Shown piece by piece: positions 8,120 to 16,973 of a DNA stretch of 40,512 nucleotides. How positions within the stretch are numbered: the stretch's first letter is position 1; each line of letters opens with the position of its first letter. Source of the DNA: Vulcanimicrobiota bacterium. GTDB lineage: Bacteria > Vulcanimicrobiota > Vulcanimicrobiia > Vulcanimicrobiales > Vulcanimicrobiaceae. The position numbers were made by a program, and so were the translations under genes. The notes under the pieces are model-generated. The model ran no database searches, had not been told where the DNA came from, and worked only from the letters and a program-made list of their open reading frames with translations. The DNA is taken from NCBI GenBank assembly GCA_013036315.1, contig JAAXMC010000132.1, positions 1 through 40,512 on the forward strand. The letters run 5' to 3'.

Positions 8120-9448
8120 GGCCATCACTTTAGCCAGCGGCCGGCCCGCTTTGGCCAGCACGGCGTCGACTGAGTACTTATCGAGAACGGCCGACCATCG
8201 GGGCGTGACTTTTTCCACGGCGAGATAATCGCGCCACACTGCGGCCGGAAACGGATCGCACCTGCCGTCGAGAAAAACGCGCAGATTTTTCTTCGGCAGC
8301 GCCATGCTGCACCAAGCGAAGTCTTCGCAGTACAGTCTATGCCCGCCCGGCGCGGCCGCAAGCTTCGAGACCGCGGTTTCCGGCAGCGTCGAATGGGCGA
8401 TCGCCGGGACCTGGTTTAACGTTAGTACGATCGCGAACGCGGCGATCGCGCTCGATCCGATCACGAGCACCTCACTGAAGCGTTCGCTCAAAACCACGTT
8501 GAGACGCGCGTGCTGCGGGATGGCGTTGCTCAACCGTTGCGCGACCATCGGCGCGATGACCAGCGCGCACAGCGGCATGTGCCTGATTGCCGTGAACGCA
8601 AGTCCAACGGTTATCGCAAAGAGCATTCCATCGCGCCAGCGTTCGCGCGGCGCCGCCACGCCGAAATAGCATCCCAACGCGATCAGCGGCAACAAGCCGG
8701 CAAAAAACGCCGGGATCGTCAGATCGGGCGGCTGCCATTCGCTGATCGAGCTGCGGATCGCGCTGGTCTGCAGTTGCACGGCATAGGCGGGCAAGTGCCA
8801 CGAGAACGGCGTGAGAAACACCGCCAAAACCGTTCCGAACGTCAGCAGCACGTTGCGTTCCACGCGCACGGTCCATGCCCGATCCTCAATCACCGTGCCG
8901 AACGTCCACACCGCGACCAGCGCCGGCACGATCAACGCGCTGGCGTGCACGTTTGCCCACACGGCCGTCAGCGGAATGACGAGAAAGACGAGCGGCGACT
9001 CCATGTCGAGCAGCAGCATGATGATCGCGAGCAGCGCCCAGCCGAAAACTTGCGCGCGCACGCCGAAGGATTGCATCATCGCAAAGCCTACGAGCGCCGT
9101 CGTCAAAGTCGTCACAAACGTGGACGCGCCCCGGCGGTGCGCCCGCCAAGCCGTTACCGCCAGCGCGCAGACGCCGGCGAGCGCGGCAGCGATCGCCAGC
9201 AGATAAAAATGTCCGGTCGGAAGCGTGGCGGCGACGGCAGTGCTGAAGAGCCACTCTTGCGGGATCCACCGCGCGCCGCTGGCCGTGAACGTTTCGAGTC
9301 CCAGGTGCGACGGAATCGCATGCAGCGTCAAGACTCGCGCGCCCAGCCATTGCTGCCATGAGAGGTCGGCATCTTGGCCGGGATAATGCCACGCCAGCGC
9401 CGCGAAGCGCGCGCCGAAGATCGCAACCACGGCCCACGCGATCCTCAC
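8036..9448 (-). CDS. Multi-pass membrane protein, GT-C-like fold, last gene of the tad minus arm
   Basis: A 470-residue protein with about ten transmembrane segments. The start is GTG 9448, overlapping the upstream stop as GTGA; the open frame continues far upstream but only as a shadow of the preceding gene. An acidic loop after helix 1 (QDADLSWQQWLGARVLTLHAIPS) and the later WIPQEWLFS resemble the family with a D-x-D-x-W motif, a 'g-x-iP' loop and a W-x-x-EWL motif, which looks GT-C-like. After the last helix comes a soluble tail with VFLDGRCDPFP and a final RPGWRVFYRDAGYVVF, also typical of that family. It may handle a lipid-linked sugar, perhaps for pilin modification, but that is inference from its place in the pilus operon. 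Its 3' end is antisense to the GT87-like gene for 84 bp. Confidence 0.7.
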   Translation of the reverse strand: MRIAWAVVAIFGARFAALAWHYPGQDADLSWQQWLGARVLTLHAIPSHLGLETFTASGARWIPQEWLFSTAVAATLPTGHFYLLAIAAALAGVCALAVTAWRAHRRGASTFVTTLTTALVGFAMMQSFGVRAQVFGWALLAIIMLLLDMESPLVFLVIPLTAVWANVHASALIVPALVAVWTFGTVIEDRAWTVRVERNVLLTFGTVLAVFLTPFSWHLPAYAVQLQTSAIRSSISEWQPPDLTIPAFFAGLLPLIALGCYFGVAAPRERWRDGMLFAITVGLAFTAIRHMPLCALVIAPMVAQRLSNAIPQHARLNVVLSERFSEVLVIGSSAIAAFAIVLTLNQVPAIAHSTLPETAVSKLAAAPGGHRLYCEDFAWCSMALPKKNLRVFLDGRCDPFPAAVWRDYLAVEKVTPRWSAVLDKYSVDAVLAKAGRPLAKVMALRPGWRVFYRDAGYVVFVRDGVRTAQS

Positions 9449-10686
9449 CGGTCGGTCAACTTCTGCAGAAAAATGGCGCCGCCCGTGGTGATCGAACTGC
9501 TCCAGCCACGCGCGTGCAGCAGCGAAATGAGACGATCGTTTTGGTCGGCAAGCATGCTGTCTACGTTTACGTGATACAAATCCTCTCGCCAATGACCGAC
9601 CGCGTTTGCAACGTCTCGCTGAATTCCGGGTGCCGAAAATCCGCGCGCTTTCACAAACGACGACGCCGCGTTGACCGGACGGTGGAGCAGCGTCGTCAAC
9701 GGCGGCGCGACGGCCGTGCGCGGCCAGGCGACGACTTTGGGTTCCACGGCCGTGATCGTAGCAATAAATGCGAAAGCGGCGGCAGCAAATGCCAGACCGT
9801 AGGCCGCGAGCGAACCGGCGGGCCGCTCGCGTTTTTCGAGGTAGTAGCTGGCGACGGCGTCGGCGACGATCGGCGCGGCGACGATTCCGAAGAACGGAAG
9901 ATTGCGCGCGTCGACGAGCGCGAGCAGCAACAGCGCAAAGAAGACGAAGGCGTCGCCCAGCCTTTCCCGCCGCCGGATGCCGTATAATCCGGCCACCACG
10001 ACGATCGCTGCAAATCCAAGATCTTGCGCCGAGATTGCGCCGACCCACAGGCGATCGCGCTGCACGCTGCGCACCAGCGAATCGAGGTAAAGCGCGTGCG
10101 CGCCGTGCGCGGAAAATATTCCGCCGTGCAGTTGCACCAGCGACACGCCTATGCAGACGGCGGCCACGAGCAGTCTGCGAACGGCTTGCGCATCGATGCG
10201 GCGCCTTTCGAGAAGGTTTGCAATGGCCGCGAGCGTGACAATGAGCGCTCCCATCGTCGCTCCGCCTTGCACGACGGACCACGCCGCGGTAATCGCGACG
10301 ATCGCTGCCGAGCTCCACACGTCGTCGCGATCCAACAGCAGGCAGATCGCAGCTGCGCACAGCCACGCGATGGGATCGAGGCTCACGCCGACGCGCCCCA
10401 TCAAACAGAGCGCGATGAACGTGGCCGCCAATCCGACGTGCCAATCCGAGGCGCCGCGCAAGCGCGTGCGCCACGCGGCCAGCAGAAGCGCGGCGGCCGC
10501 AGTGACGGCGCATAATCCCAGCACGAACGAAAACCCGAACGTGTGCAGCAGCCACGTCGCGCCCTTGCCGCCCAACAGATTCGGATCGCGCAGTTGCGCA
10601 AAAAATTCCGGCATCGCGCGGTCGGCTGCAATAAACGCAGTCGCCACCGCGAACGCGACGATTGCCGCCGAGAAGCGGCCTCTCAT
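9445..10686 (-). CDS. Multi-pass membrane protein, probable distant paralogue of its neighbour
   Basis: A 413-residue protein with ten or more hydrophobic segments. The start is ATG 10686, which shares one base with the TAA of the DUF192 gene (TAATG). It lacks the clear D-x-D-x-W loop of the downstream protein, having RDPNLLGGKGATWLL in the equivalent place. The size, helix spacing and short soluble tail (ARGFSAPGIQRDVANAVGHW to the end) suggest a diverged or inactive copy acting with it. The two are fused by a GTGA overlap, so they are made in close ratio. No known function; partnership with its neighbour is an inference from coupling and layout. Confidence 0.65.
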   Translation of the reverse strand: MRGRFSAAIVAFAVATAFIAADRAMPEFFAQLRDPNLLGGKGATWLLHTFGFSFVLGLCAVTAAAALLLAAWRTRLRGASDWHVGLAATFIALCLMGRVGVSLDPIAWLCAAAICLLLDRDDVWSSAAIVAITAAWSVVQGGATMGALIVTLAAIANLLERRRIDAQAVRRLLVAAVCIGVSLVQLHGGIFSAHGAHALYLDSLVRSVQRDRLWVGAISAQDLGFAAIVVVAGLYGIRRRERLGDAFVFFALLLLALVDARNLPFFGIVAAPIVADAVASYYLEKRERPAGSLAAYGLAFAAAAFAFIATITAVEPKVVAWPRTAVAPPLTTLLHRPVNAASSFVKARGFSAPGIQRDVANAVGHWREDLYHVNVDSMLADQNDRLISLLHARGWSSSITTGGAIFLQKLTDR

Positions 10687-11030
10687 TACGAGAGCTCCAG
10701 GCGGTCGCCGGGCAGCAGGTCGCGTCCCTCGAGCGCGCCGGCGCCTAGTTCGACGACGTTGCGCGCGCCGAAACACGCAAGCGCGGGACGGTTGCGCTTG
10801 ACGCGCGCGAACGTGCGAACGACGCGTTCCTGTTCGTCGAGAAAAATGACGTCGATCTTCGCGCGCATCAAGAGCGTGTGAATGGCCCAGCAGTCGCGAA
10901 ACCAGAGCCCTTCATCGGGCTCGACGACCCGGCGCGGAATTAATCCGGCGAAGCGTTCCCACCAGCCGTTCGCAACGCGAACGTTTTCGGCGATGATTTC
11001 TCCGGTCGTAAGATTGCGCAGTTTCGGCAC
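10686..11030 (-). CDS. DUF192 family protein
   Basis: A protein of 114 residues from GTG 11030; the start sits 8 nt after the stop of the prepilin peptidase gene. The DUF192 signature is visible: NVRVANGWWERFAGLI, then EGLWFRDCWAIHTLLMRAKIDVIFLD, and the closing VVELGAGALEGRDLLPGDRLEL. These proteins form a small beta-barrel and are common as short genes of unknown role, often near membrane or pilus genes. The usual N-terminal export signal is absent with this start. It is translationally chained between the peptidase and the two membrane proteins, placing it in the Tad operon. Confidence 0.8.
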   Translation of the reverse strand: MPKLRNLTTGEIIAENVRVANGWWERFAGLIPRRVVEPDEGLWFRDCWAIHTLLMRAKIDVIFLDEQERVVRTFARVKRNRPALACFGARNVVELGAGALEGRDLLPGDRLELS

Positions 11031-11038
11031 GGCGGCAC

Positions 11039-11647
11039 CTAGCGGAGGATTCCGAGCGGAATCGCCAGGCCGATGGCAGCGGCCAGGTACGGCGCGAAAG
11101 CGATCGGCCCCGAGCGGTGACCGCGCAAGTAATTTAAAGCGACTGCGGCTAGGCATGCAAATGCGAACACCAGGACGGCGGTTTGCGCGCCCAGCAGCGC
11201 TCCGCCGAGCGCGACCATCTTGACGTCTCCCCAGCCCATACCGCGCCCGTGCGAAAGCATCGCCGCCACGGCAAACGGCACGAACGGAATTGCGGCCGAT
11301 ACGAACGTGAACCAATCGTGCTGCCAGACCGCGAGAATCAATATCAACCCGAGCGGGCCCAACGTGAACACGTCGGGCACCACGCCGCGCATCGTGTCCG
11401 TGATCCAGATCGCCACCAGTGCGACGCATACGACGGCGATCAGCACGATCTGACTCTGGGTTCCGTGCGTGGTAACGATCGCGCCGATAACGCTGCAAGC
11501 CGCGATCAAAGCGCCGACCGGCGCTCTGCCGGGCTTCGGAGAGTCGGGCAACGGGTCTATCCGCTCGGCAAACCACAAGCCCGCGATCGCGCCGAGATAG
11601 CCGGCGGCGGCAAAGAAGAGCGCTCCGAGTAGTGCGGCGGTGATCAT
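11039..11647 (-). CDS. A24 prepilin peptidase, long form (second copy in the locus)
   Basis: An inner-membrane aspartyl protease of 202 residues, predicted to remove leader peptides of Flp-type prepilins. The two catalytic aspartates of the family are Asp84 in ITDTMRGVVPD and Asp141 in GMGWGDVKMVALGG (the GxGD motif). The hydrophobic segments around them fit an A24 enzyme without the N-methyltransferase domain. The first 50 residues form one helix plus a Pro-rich linker that the other peptidase in this locus lacks. The start ATG 11647 overlaps the tadC stop as ATGA. A second, shorter A24 peptidase lies at 16275-16793, so the locus has two; they may divide work between major and minor pilins. 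Confidence 0.85.
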   Translation of the reverse strand: MITAALLGALFFAAAGYLGAIAGLWFAERIDPLPDSPKPGRAPVGALIAACSVIGAIVTTHGTQSQIVLIAVVCVALVAIWITDTMRGVVPDVFTLGPLGLILILAVWQHDWFTFVSAAIPFVPFAVAAMLSHGRGMGWGDVKMVALGGALLGAQTAVLVFAFACLAAVALNYLRGHRSGPIAFAPYLAAAIGLAIPLGILR

Positions 11648-12498
11648 TGTGAAAAATAATTCGCGACGAGCGCGCCGAAAATGACGACGAAGATCGCCGG
11701 CAGCATGAACAAAGCCATCGGGAACACCATTTTCACGGGCAGCTTGGCGGCGTGCTCTTCAACGATCATAATGCGTTGATTGCGAACGTCTTCGGCCAGC
11801 TCGTTCAACACTCTGGCGATGTTGGTTCCGAGGCGTTCGGCTTGCGTGATGGCCGTGATCGTCGTAGTAAACTGTTGCTGCTGCAAACGTTCGGCCGCGC
11901 CGCGCAACGCGTCCGAGCGCGACCGACCCAGGCGAATTTCAGAAAGGGTCGCTTTGATTTCGTCGCCGAGCGCACCGGGCGCCGCATCGATCGAATATCC
12001 CAGCGCGGCATTTACCGAGAGGCCGGCTTGCACAGTCGTGGCAACCATATCCAGAAAATCCGGCAGCGCTTTCTGAACCTGAACTTTGCGAGCCTCACAA
12101 GCGCGCTCAAGCATCGACAGCGGCGCGTATGCAGCGCCGGCGCCCATCACCAAACTGATGACGACTGCGAGCAGCGGCGTGACATGGATGAATTCAAGCA
12201 GAATGAACGAGACGACCAATCCGAAAAATCCGGAGGCGACGATGCGTGCGCCCATCTGCGCAGGCGTCACCGTATACCAGCCGGCTTCCATGAGCTTGCG
12301 CAGCAAACGGCCGCGCCGCTCTTTCGAGAACAGCTTGTCGAAGGTGCGCATGCCTTTCGAATCCCGCTGCATCCCGCGCGCTTCGAGTTCCTCGAGCGTC
12401 CGCTTCAGCGGGCTCTTCTGGGGAATCAGCGAGACCGCGAAGAGAAAGGCGGCGATCGTCCCGAGCAGCACAATCGCGAAGATCTGCATCTGGATCAT
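11644..12498 (-). CDS. tadC: Tad pilus inner-membrane platform protein TadC
   Basis: A T2SSF-type membrane protein of 284 residues that with TadB forms the platform on which the TadA ATPase assembles the Flp pilus. Helices are seen at the N-terminus (about residues 7-24), at 85-120 and at the C-terminus (MALFMLPAIFVVIFGALVANYF). The conserved cytoplasmic segment includes LPDFLDMVATTVQAGLSVNAAL and the TQAERLGTNIARVL motif of GspF/TadC proteins. The start ATG 12498 overlaps the tadB stop as ATGA, and the stop overlaps the next gene as ATGA. Confidence 0.88.
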   Translation of the reverse strand: MIQMQIFAIVLLGTIAAFLFAVSLIPQKSPLKRTLEELEARGMQRDSKGMRTFDKLFSKERRGRLLRKLMEAGWYTVTPAQMGARIVASGFFGLVVSFILLEFIHVTPLLAVVISLVMGAGAAYAPLSMLERACEARKVQVQKALPDFLDMVATTVQAGLSVNAALGYSIDAAPGALGDEIKATLSEIRLGRSRSDALRGAAERLQQQQFTTTITAITQAERLGTNIARVLNELAEDVRNQRIMIVEEHAAKLPVKMVFPMALFMLPAIFVVIFGALVANYFSQ

Positions 12499-13298
12499 AC
12501 GTCGACCTTCAGCATCTTTATCAGCATCAGCACGCCGAGCGTCTCCAACACGGCGACGATCATGAGCGAGATATGGCCGGCGTTCGTGAAGAGCAGGGCG
12601 TGGCCCATGTCGTGCTCGGTCAGCGCGATGAAGCCGGTGAGAAACGGCGGCAGCACGGATAAAATTGCGGCGCTGGCCCGGCCCTCGGCGGTGAGCGCTC
12701 TGATTTTGCGCTGAATGCGGCGCCGCTCTTTGATCGTATTGGCGAGGTGCTCGAGAATCTTTCCTAAATCGCCGCCTGTTTGCGATTGAATGCGAATCGC
12801 GCGCGCCATCATCAGCGTTTCGTTGCTCGGCATGCGCACCGCCAAATTATCCAGCGCATCGTACACTGTTACGCCGATGTTCGTCTGGCCGACGACGCGC
12901 ATGTATTCGTGGCGCGCGGGGTCGGGCATTTCTTCGATGACGATAGCCAGGGCCTGGCGCAAACCCAAACCGATGCGGACACCGCTTGCGATCAGGCGCA
13001 ACGCCAGTTCGAGCTGCTGCACGAATTGGTCGAGACGTTTGCGCAATTGGAATTTGACGTACATCCAAAACCCGCCGGCTGCCAAGGCGGCGCAAAACGG
13101 AAAGAGCAAAATAGCGATAAGCGGCGACGGGCGCATAACGAACGCCACCATCAGCCACAGCACGACCGTGCCGATCCCTATTCCGATGGCGATGTCACGC
13201 GGATTTGCCGCGATCCCCGCGCGGTCCAGCGTGTCGGCCAGTTTCTTGAGATTGCTCGAGTCCCGGCGGAAATCGAACCGTGCGGACGAGATTACCAT
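12495..13298 (-). CDS. tadB: Tad pilus inner-membrane platform protein TadB
   Basis: The partner of TadC; 267 residues with two helices near the N-terminus (about 37-82) and two at the C-terminus. The T2SSF domain shows LELALRLIASGVRIGLGLRQAL and the IQSQTGGDLGKILEHLANTI motif that is characteristic of TadB. Start ATG 13298 overlaps the end of the tadZ-tadA gene by 7 nt. The gene order ATPase-tadB-tadC is the standard Tad order. Confidence 0.88.
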   Translation of the reverse strand: MVISSARFDFRRDSSNLKKLADTLDRAGIAANPRDIAIGIGIGTVVLWLMVAFVMRPSPLIAILLFPFCAALAAGGFWMYVKFQLRKRLDQFVQQLELALRLIASGVRIGLGLRQALAIVIEEMPDPARHEYMRVVGQTNIGVTVYDALDNLAVRMPSNETLMMARAIRIQSQTGGDLGKILEHLANTIKERRRIQRKIRALTAEGRASAAILSVLPPFLTGFIALTEHDMGHALLFTNAGHISLMIVAVLETLGVLMLIKMLKVDV

Positions 13299-15388
13299 AA
13301 CGCGCCCGTCGAAGCCAGCGATGAGAGCGAGCGCACGTCATACTCGATGCCGTACTCGTCGAAGCGGCGCAGGCACTGCGGCTGCACGCCCGTGTACTGA
13401 AATTCTCCGGCGACTTTGAAATCTTTGTCGACGCCGTGCTGCTGGAAGCGCATGATCTCTTGCATGGTAACCACGTCGCCTTCCATGCCGACGATCTCGC
13501 TGACCGAGATGATCTTGCGGCTGCCGTCGCGCATGCGCGACGTTTGGACGATCAGATCTACGGCGCTGGCGATCTGCTCGCGGATGGCGCGCACCGGCAA
13601 GTCAAAGCCGGCCATAAGAACCATCGTTTCCATACGCGAGAGCGCGTCGCGCGGCGAGTTAGCATGAGCGGTCGTCAGGGACCCGTCATGGCCGGTGTTC
13701 ATGGCTTGCAGCATGTCGAGCGCTTCACCGCCGCGGCATTCGCCGACGATGATGCGATCCGGACGCATGCGCAGCGAGTTGCGTACGAGATCGCGGATCG
13801 TAATCTCGCCGCGGCCTTCGATATTCGCCGGCCTCGATTCCAGACGCACCACGTGCGGCTGGTTGAGAAAGAGCTCGGCCGAATCTTCGATCGTCACGAT
13901 GCGTTCGCGCTCGGGAATGTAGCTCGATAAGATGTTGAGGAACGTCGTTTTGCCCGAGCCGGTTCCGCCCGAAATAAGGATGTTGAGCCGGCCTTCGATG
14001 CAGGCGCGCAAGAAATCGAGGATCTGCGGAACCGCCGAACCTTTTTCGAGCAGGTCTTGGGCCGTCAAGCGCCGCGTTCCAAAGCGGCGGATCGTCAGGG
14101 TGGCGCCGTCGATCGAAAGCGGCTCGACGATTGCGTTGACGCGCGAACCATCGGGCAGACGCGCGTCGACCATCGGCACCGATTCGTCCAAGCGCCGGCC
14201 GAGTGGCGCGATGATGCGCTCTATGACCAAGCGCAGCTGCTGCTCGCCCGTGAATTCTTTGGTGGTGCGATCGATTTTGCCGAGGCGCTCGACGTACACG
14301 GTCTTCGGTCCGTTCACCATGATTTCGGTGATGGCCGGATCGGTCATCAGATCTTCGAGGGGGCCGAGCCCCAGCGCTTCGTTGATGACTTCGTCCTTGA
14401 GCTGCGCGATCTCTTCGGCCGTTAAATCCTTGTGCCGGTTTTCGCTCAGAACCTGCTGCGCGATGTCGTCGATTTTGACGCGCAGCTCGGCAAGCTTTGC
14501 CGAGTCGCTGTGCGCCTGGCTGGCCTCGACCAGATTGACTTTCTTGGCGAGCGTATCGTGAATGTCGGTTTTGACGCGATCGCGGGGCGAAACCAGAACG
14601 GAATCCCTGGATGTTCTACCGTTGCCGGAAGATTCGCGAACCTCGGGAACCGCAGGCCGCGGCCGCATCGCCGAGCGCGGCTCGCGGCGGCGGTCTTGAA
14701 TGAAGCCGCGCGCCGACGGCAGCAGCGCCTCGATCTGGGGTTCGGCCTCAATGCCGCGCAGCGTGCGCTCGAGGTTCTGCAGAGCTTTGGTGAACGAGCG
14801 ATCGCTCATGGGCGGCAGCTCGCCGATAACTTTCACTTCGAGGGCGCGTTCGATCTCCGACCGCGACGAACTGGGATTGCCGTCACGGCAGTTCGTCAGC
14901 AACGCGATGCGCGCAACCGGAACGCCGAATTTCTTGAGCTCGCCGATCATCGTGCGCGCCGACGTCAATCCGAGCAGGGTCGGTTCCGAGATCACGATGA
15001 AGCGCGTGGCGCGCACCACGAACGGCCGGACGGGAGCGGCAAACGGAATGGGCACATCGGCCAGCACGCATTCCGTCGTGCTGACCAGCGAGCTCGCCAG
15101 CTGCTCGACGTCGTCGAAGTTTATTGTAAAAGCCGAGTCGTACGTGGGAGCGAGTTCCGCGAGCGCCACGCCATCGGCGCGCGTCAGCGCGAGCGACGAA
15201 GTTTCGCGCGATATGTCGAGCTCGCGCAGCGCGTCGAACAAAATGGCGGCGCTGCGCCGCCCGGAAAGATCGCCGTCGACCAGCGCTACACTGCGGTCGG
15301 CACGAATGGTTTTAGCCAGCTCCGCGCAGATCGTCGTGGCGCCCGAACCGCCTTTCGCACCGATTAGTGCGAAGATCGGGCCGTTCAC
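13292..15388 (-). CDS. TadZ/CpaE-like ATPase fused to the TadA/CpaF secretion ATPase
   Basis: One continuous frame of 698 residues joins two proteins that are usually separate. Residues 1-250 are a ParA/MinD-type domain of the TadZ/CpaE kind: a deviant Walker [11 protein letters not shown] at 10-19 without the final Lys, and [10 protein letters not shown] with Asp38. A Pro/Arg-rich linker (about 250-330) follows. The rest is TadA/Cpa[18 protein letters not shown], Walker [11 protein letters not shown] near 470-480, the Asp box VTIEDSAEL, Walker [10 protein letters not shown] and the His box TTAHANSP. The first part should localise the machine at the cell pole; the second hydrolyses ATP to drive pilus assembly. 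I chose GTG 15388, which overlaps the cpaB stop as GTGA; a TTG at 15421 is the alternative. Confidence 0.9.
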   Translation of the reverse strand: MNGPIFALIGAKGGSGATTICAELAKTIRADRSVALVDGDLSGRRSAAILFDALRELDISRETSSLALTRADGVALAELAPTYDSAFTINFDDVEQLASSLVSTTECVLADVPIPFAAPVRPFVVRATRFIVISEPTLLGLTSARTMIGELKKFGVPVARIALLTNCRDGNPSSSRSEIERALEVKVIGELPPMSDRSFTKALQNLERTLRGIEAEPQIEALLPSARGFIQDRRREPRSAMRPRPAVPEVRESSGNGRTSRDSVLVSPRDRVKTDIHDTLAKKVNLVEASQAHSDSAKLAELRVKIDDIAQQVLSENRHKDLTAEEIAQLKDEVINEALGLGPLEDLMTDPAITEIMVNGPKTVYVERLGKIDRTTKEFTGEQQLRLVIERIIAPLGRRLDESVPMVDARLPDGSRVNAIVEPLSIDGATLTIRRFGTRRLTAQDLLEKGSAVPQILDFLRACIEGRLNILISGGTGSGKTTFLNILSSYIPERERIVTIEDSAELFLNQPHVVRLESRPANIEGRGEITIRDLVRNSLRMRPDRIIVGECRGGEALDMLQAMNTGHDGSLTTAHANSPRDALSRMETMVLMAGFDLPVRAIREQIASAVDLIVQTSRMRDGSRKIISVSEIVGMEGDVVTMQEIMRFQQHGVDKDFKVAGEFQYTGVQPQCLRRFDEYGIEYDVRSLSSLASTGALW

Positions 15389-16278
15389 GGCGGGCTCTGT
15401 CCGCTGCCCGGCGTTATCCAACGGTCGCCGTCGAGCACCTGTACGCCGCTGTAGGCGGCGGGAACGGACGGCGCCTGCGCGCCTTGCCGGTTCTGATTTT
15501 GCATCGCCAACTCTTTGAGCGCGATCGCAGTCGCGTCGAGCGGCGTCGCCGCCGAAGCCATCGCGGGGGCGCCGGAACCATCGGGAAAGTGCAGCGCTTC
15601 GACCGGCGCGGAATTCAAAGGCTCGCGCGGCGAGCGCAGCGCTAACCGCAATACCGTATTGAGATCGGCCATCTCGAGCAAGTCCACTTGCTTGGGCGTG
15701 ACTTCAAGCGTGATCGTCGTAGAAAGCTGCGCTTCGGGCGGCGGGGTTGCAGAAGTATTTTCAAGCAGCGGACCGACGGCGAGCACGCGTATGCCGCGTA
15801 AGATCGTCGCGGCGGGCGGCGGCACTGCGGTGGATTTTGGCGGAATCGCAACGACGTCAACGCGATCCCCCGGTTCGATCAATCCCGAGACGCCTTTGAC
15901 TTTATCGATCGAGATGCTGACCGCGCGCATTCCGGGCGTGAGGCGCACGGGCAGGCCGACGTCGGAGGGATGGCCGACTTTTGAGAGCGTGATCGTCGAG
16001 CCGGCGGGAATCGTGATCAATGATAGCGCGCCGATGACCTTCGACGGATCGGTGAGCGCATCGGGTTCGACCGCGGCCGCGGGCCGCGTAGCCTTGGCGA
16101 TCATTGCCGCAGTTATCGGTATGCGTGCCGGAATTTCCTCGGCCGCGACCAGAATCTCGGTAGGCTGATTGTTCACCGCGCTCGATCTTTGAATTGAAGA
16201 GAGATAGTTCAGCGTCAGCCAGCCGGTAAGCACGGCGACGACGAGCGCGACGATGAGCGTCGTTCGGCGAGTATTCAT
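15385..16278 (-). CDS. cpaB: Flp pilus assembly protein CpaB/RcpC
   Basis: A periplasmic protein of 297 residues anchored by one N-terminal helix (about residues 8-24). After it come an SAF domain (TEILVAAEEIPARIPITAAMI) and the CpaB core: GALSLITIPAGSTITLSKV, then RAVSISIDKVKGVSGLIEPGDRVDVV, the latter highly typical of RcpC/CpaB. It is thought to help the secretin in the periplasm. Start ATG 16278 follows GAGG at 8 nt and overlaps the peptidase stop as ATGA; the frame is open 14 codons further upstream without support. The Gln/Pro-rich C-terminus (about residue 250 on) is specific to this protein. Confidence 0.9.
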   Translation of the reverse strand: MNTRRTTLIVALVVAVLTGWLTLNYLSSIQRSSAVNNQPTEILVAAEEIPARIPITAAMIAKATRPAAAVEPDALTDPSKVIGALSLITIPAGSTITLSKVGHPSDVGLPVRLTPGMRAVSISIDKVKGVSGLIEPGDRVDVVAIPPKSTAVPPPAATILRGIRVLAVGPLLENTSATPPPEAQLSTTITLEVTPKQVDLLEMADLNTVLRLALRSPREPLNSAPVEALHFPDGSGAPAMASAATPLDATAIALKELAMQNQNRQGAQAPSVPAAYSGVQVLDGDRWITPGSGQSPP

Positions 16279-16793
16279 GGCAGTAACCTCAGATGGGCGG
16301 CGCCCAGCGCCGCGGTGCACAGCGCACCGGCGAAGATCGAAACGGCGTAGGGCATGGCAAGTCCGTTCGCCGGACGCGTGGGTGCGATGCCCGCCAGCAG
16401 CGGAAGCGTTACCGCCTGCATGTTGGCATAGGTTGCCTGCAGTCTGCCGCGCACGGCTGCGTACGCCAAACCGATGACGCCGCCGCAGAGCAGTGTCAGC
16501 AGAACGAACGAGAGCGCCAAGGGATAACCGAGCGTACCGGCGGCGGCCGCGAGCAGCTTCACGTCACCGCCGCCGATCAGCTTGAACGAGAACGCGATCG
16601 TGCCGGCGAGCAGCACGGCCGCCGACAGTGCGAGATCGATCGCTGCGCCCCTCCATCCGAAGAGCACCGCATTTTCGATCAGACCGCACGCGAACAGAGC
16701 GCCGACGAGTATGTTCGGGACTCTGCGCGTGCGAATGTCGCAAACCGCCCCAATCAGCGAAGCTGCGAGGACGGTTGCCAGCGCGAGGGTCAT
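16275..16793 (-). CDS. cpaA: A24 prepilin peptidase CpaA/TadV
   Basis: A short-form type IV prepilin peptidase of 172 residues in the inner membrane, predicted to cleave Flp prepilins after the Gly ahead of the ExxxEY-type motif. The catalytic residues are Asp19 in CDIRTRRVPN and Asp77 in LIGGGDVKLLA (GxGD motif). Six hydrophobic segments can be counted. The gene starts at ATG 16793, 9 nt after flp2, and ends in an ATGA overlap with cpaB, so the order flp-flp-cpaA-cpaB is as in classical cpa/tad loci. Confidence 0.9.
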   Translation of the reverse strand: MTLALATVLAASLIGAVCDIRTRRVPNILVGALFACGLIENAVLFGWRGAAIDLALSAAVLLAGTIAFSFKLIGGGDVKLLAAAAGTLGYPLALSFVLLTLLCGGVIGLAYAAVRGRLQATYANMQAVTLPLLAGIAPTRPANGLAMPYAVSIFAGALCTAALGAAHLRLLP

Positions 16794-16802
16794 GTCGATC
16801 TT

Positions 16803-16961
16803 CTAGAGCGAGCTGTTGACCGAAGAGAAGCTGTTGCTAACGCTCTGTCCGAGCGTCATCACCAGCACGATACATACCGCGGCGATCAGCGCGACCATGA
16901 TGCCGTATTCGACCATCGTGGCGCCGGAATCGTCGCGGAGCAGCGACATCAACGTTTTCAC
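16803..16961 (-). CDS. flp: Flp/Fap-type major pilin, copy 2
   Basis: A prepilin of 52 residues from GTG 16961, with GGAGG 7 nt upstream. After a short leader (VKTLMSLLRDDSG) the mature part begins ATMVEYGIMVALIAA, the Flp motif with Glu5-Tyr6 counted from the cleavage site, and ends SNSFSSVNSSL. It is almost identical to the pilin encoded just upstream from the motif onward, so the two arose by tandem duplication. The gene is preceded by a strong hairpin with a U-tract that could lower its expression and that of the machinery downstream relative to the first pilin. Confidence 0.9.
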   Translation of the reverse strand: MKTLMSLLRDDSGATMVEYGIMVALIAAVCIVLVMTLGQSVSNSFSSVNSSL

Positions 16962-16973
16962 CTGGGAACCTCC

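Noticed and set aside
8036-10555. An 839-codon minus frame as one giant membrane protein
   Set aside because: Only the part from GTG 9448 looks like a membrane protein; the rest overlaps the coding frame of the upstream membrane protein.
10686-11576. A 296-codon fusion of a novel domain with DUF192
   Set aside because: The first 180 codons are an out-of-frame shadow of the prepilin peptidase; DUF192 starts at GTG 11030.
14432-15367. Long plus-strand frames opposite the tadZ-tadA gene
   Set aside because: Antisense shadow with no recognisable motif; the minus frame is a well-supported ATPase.
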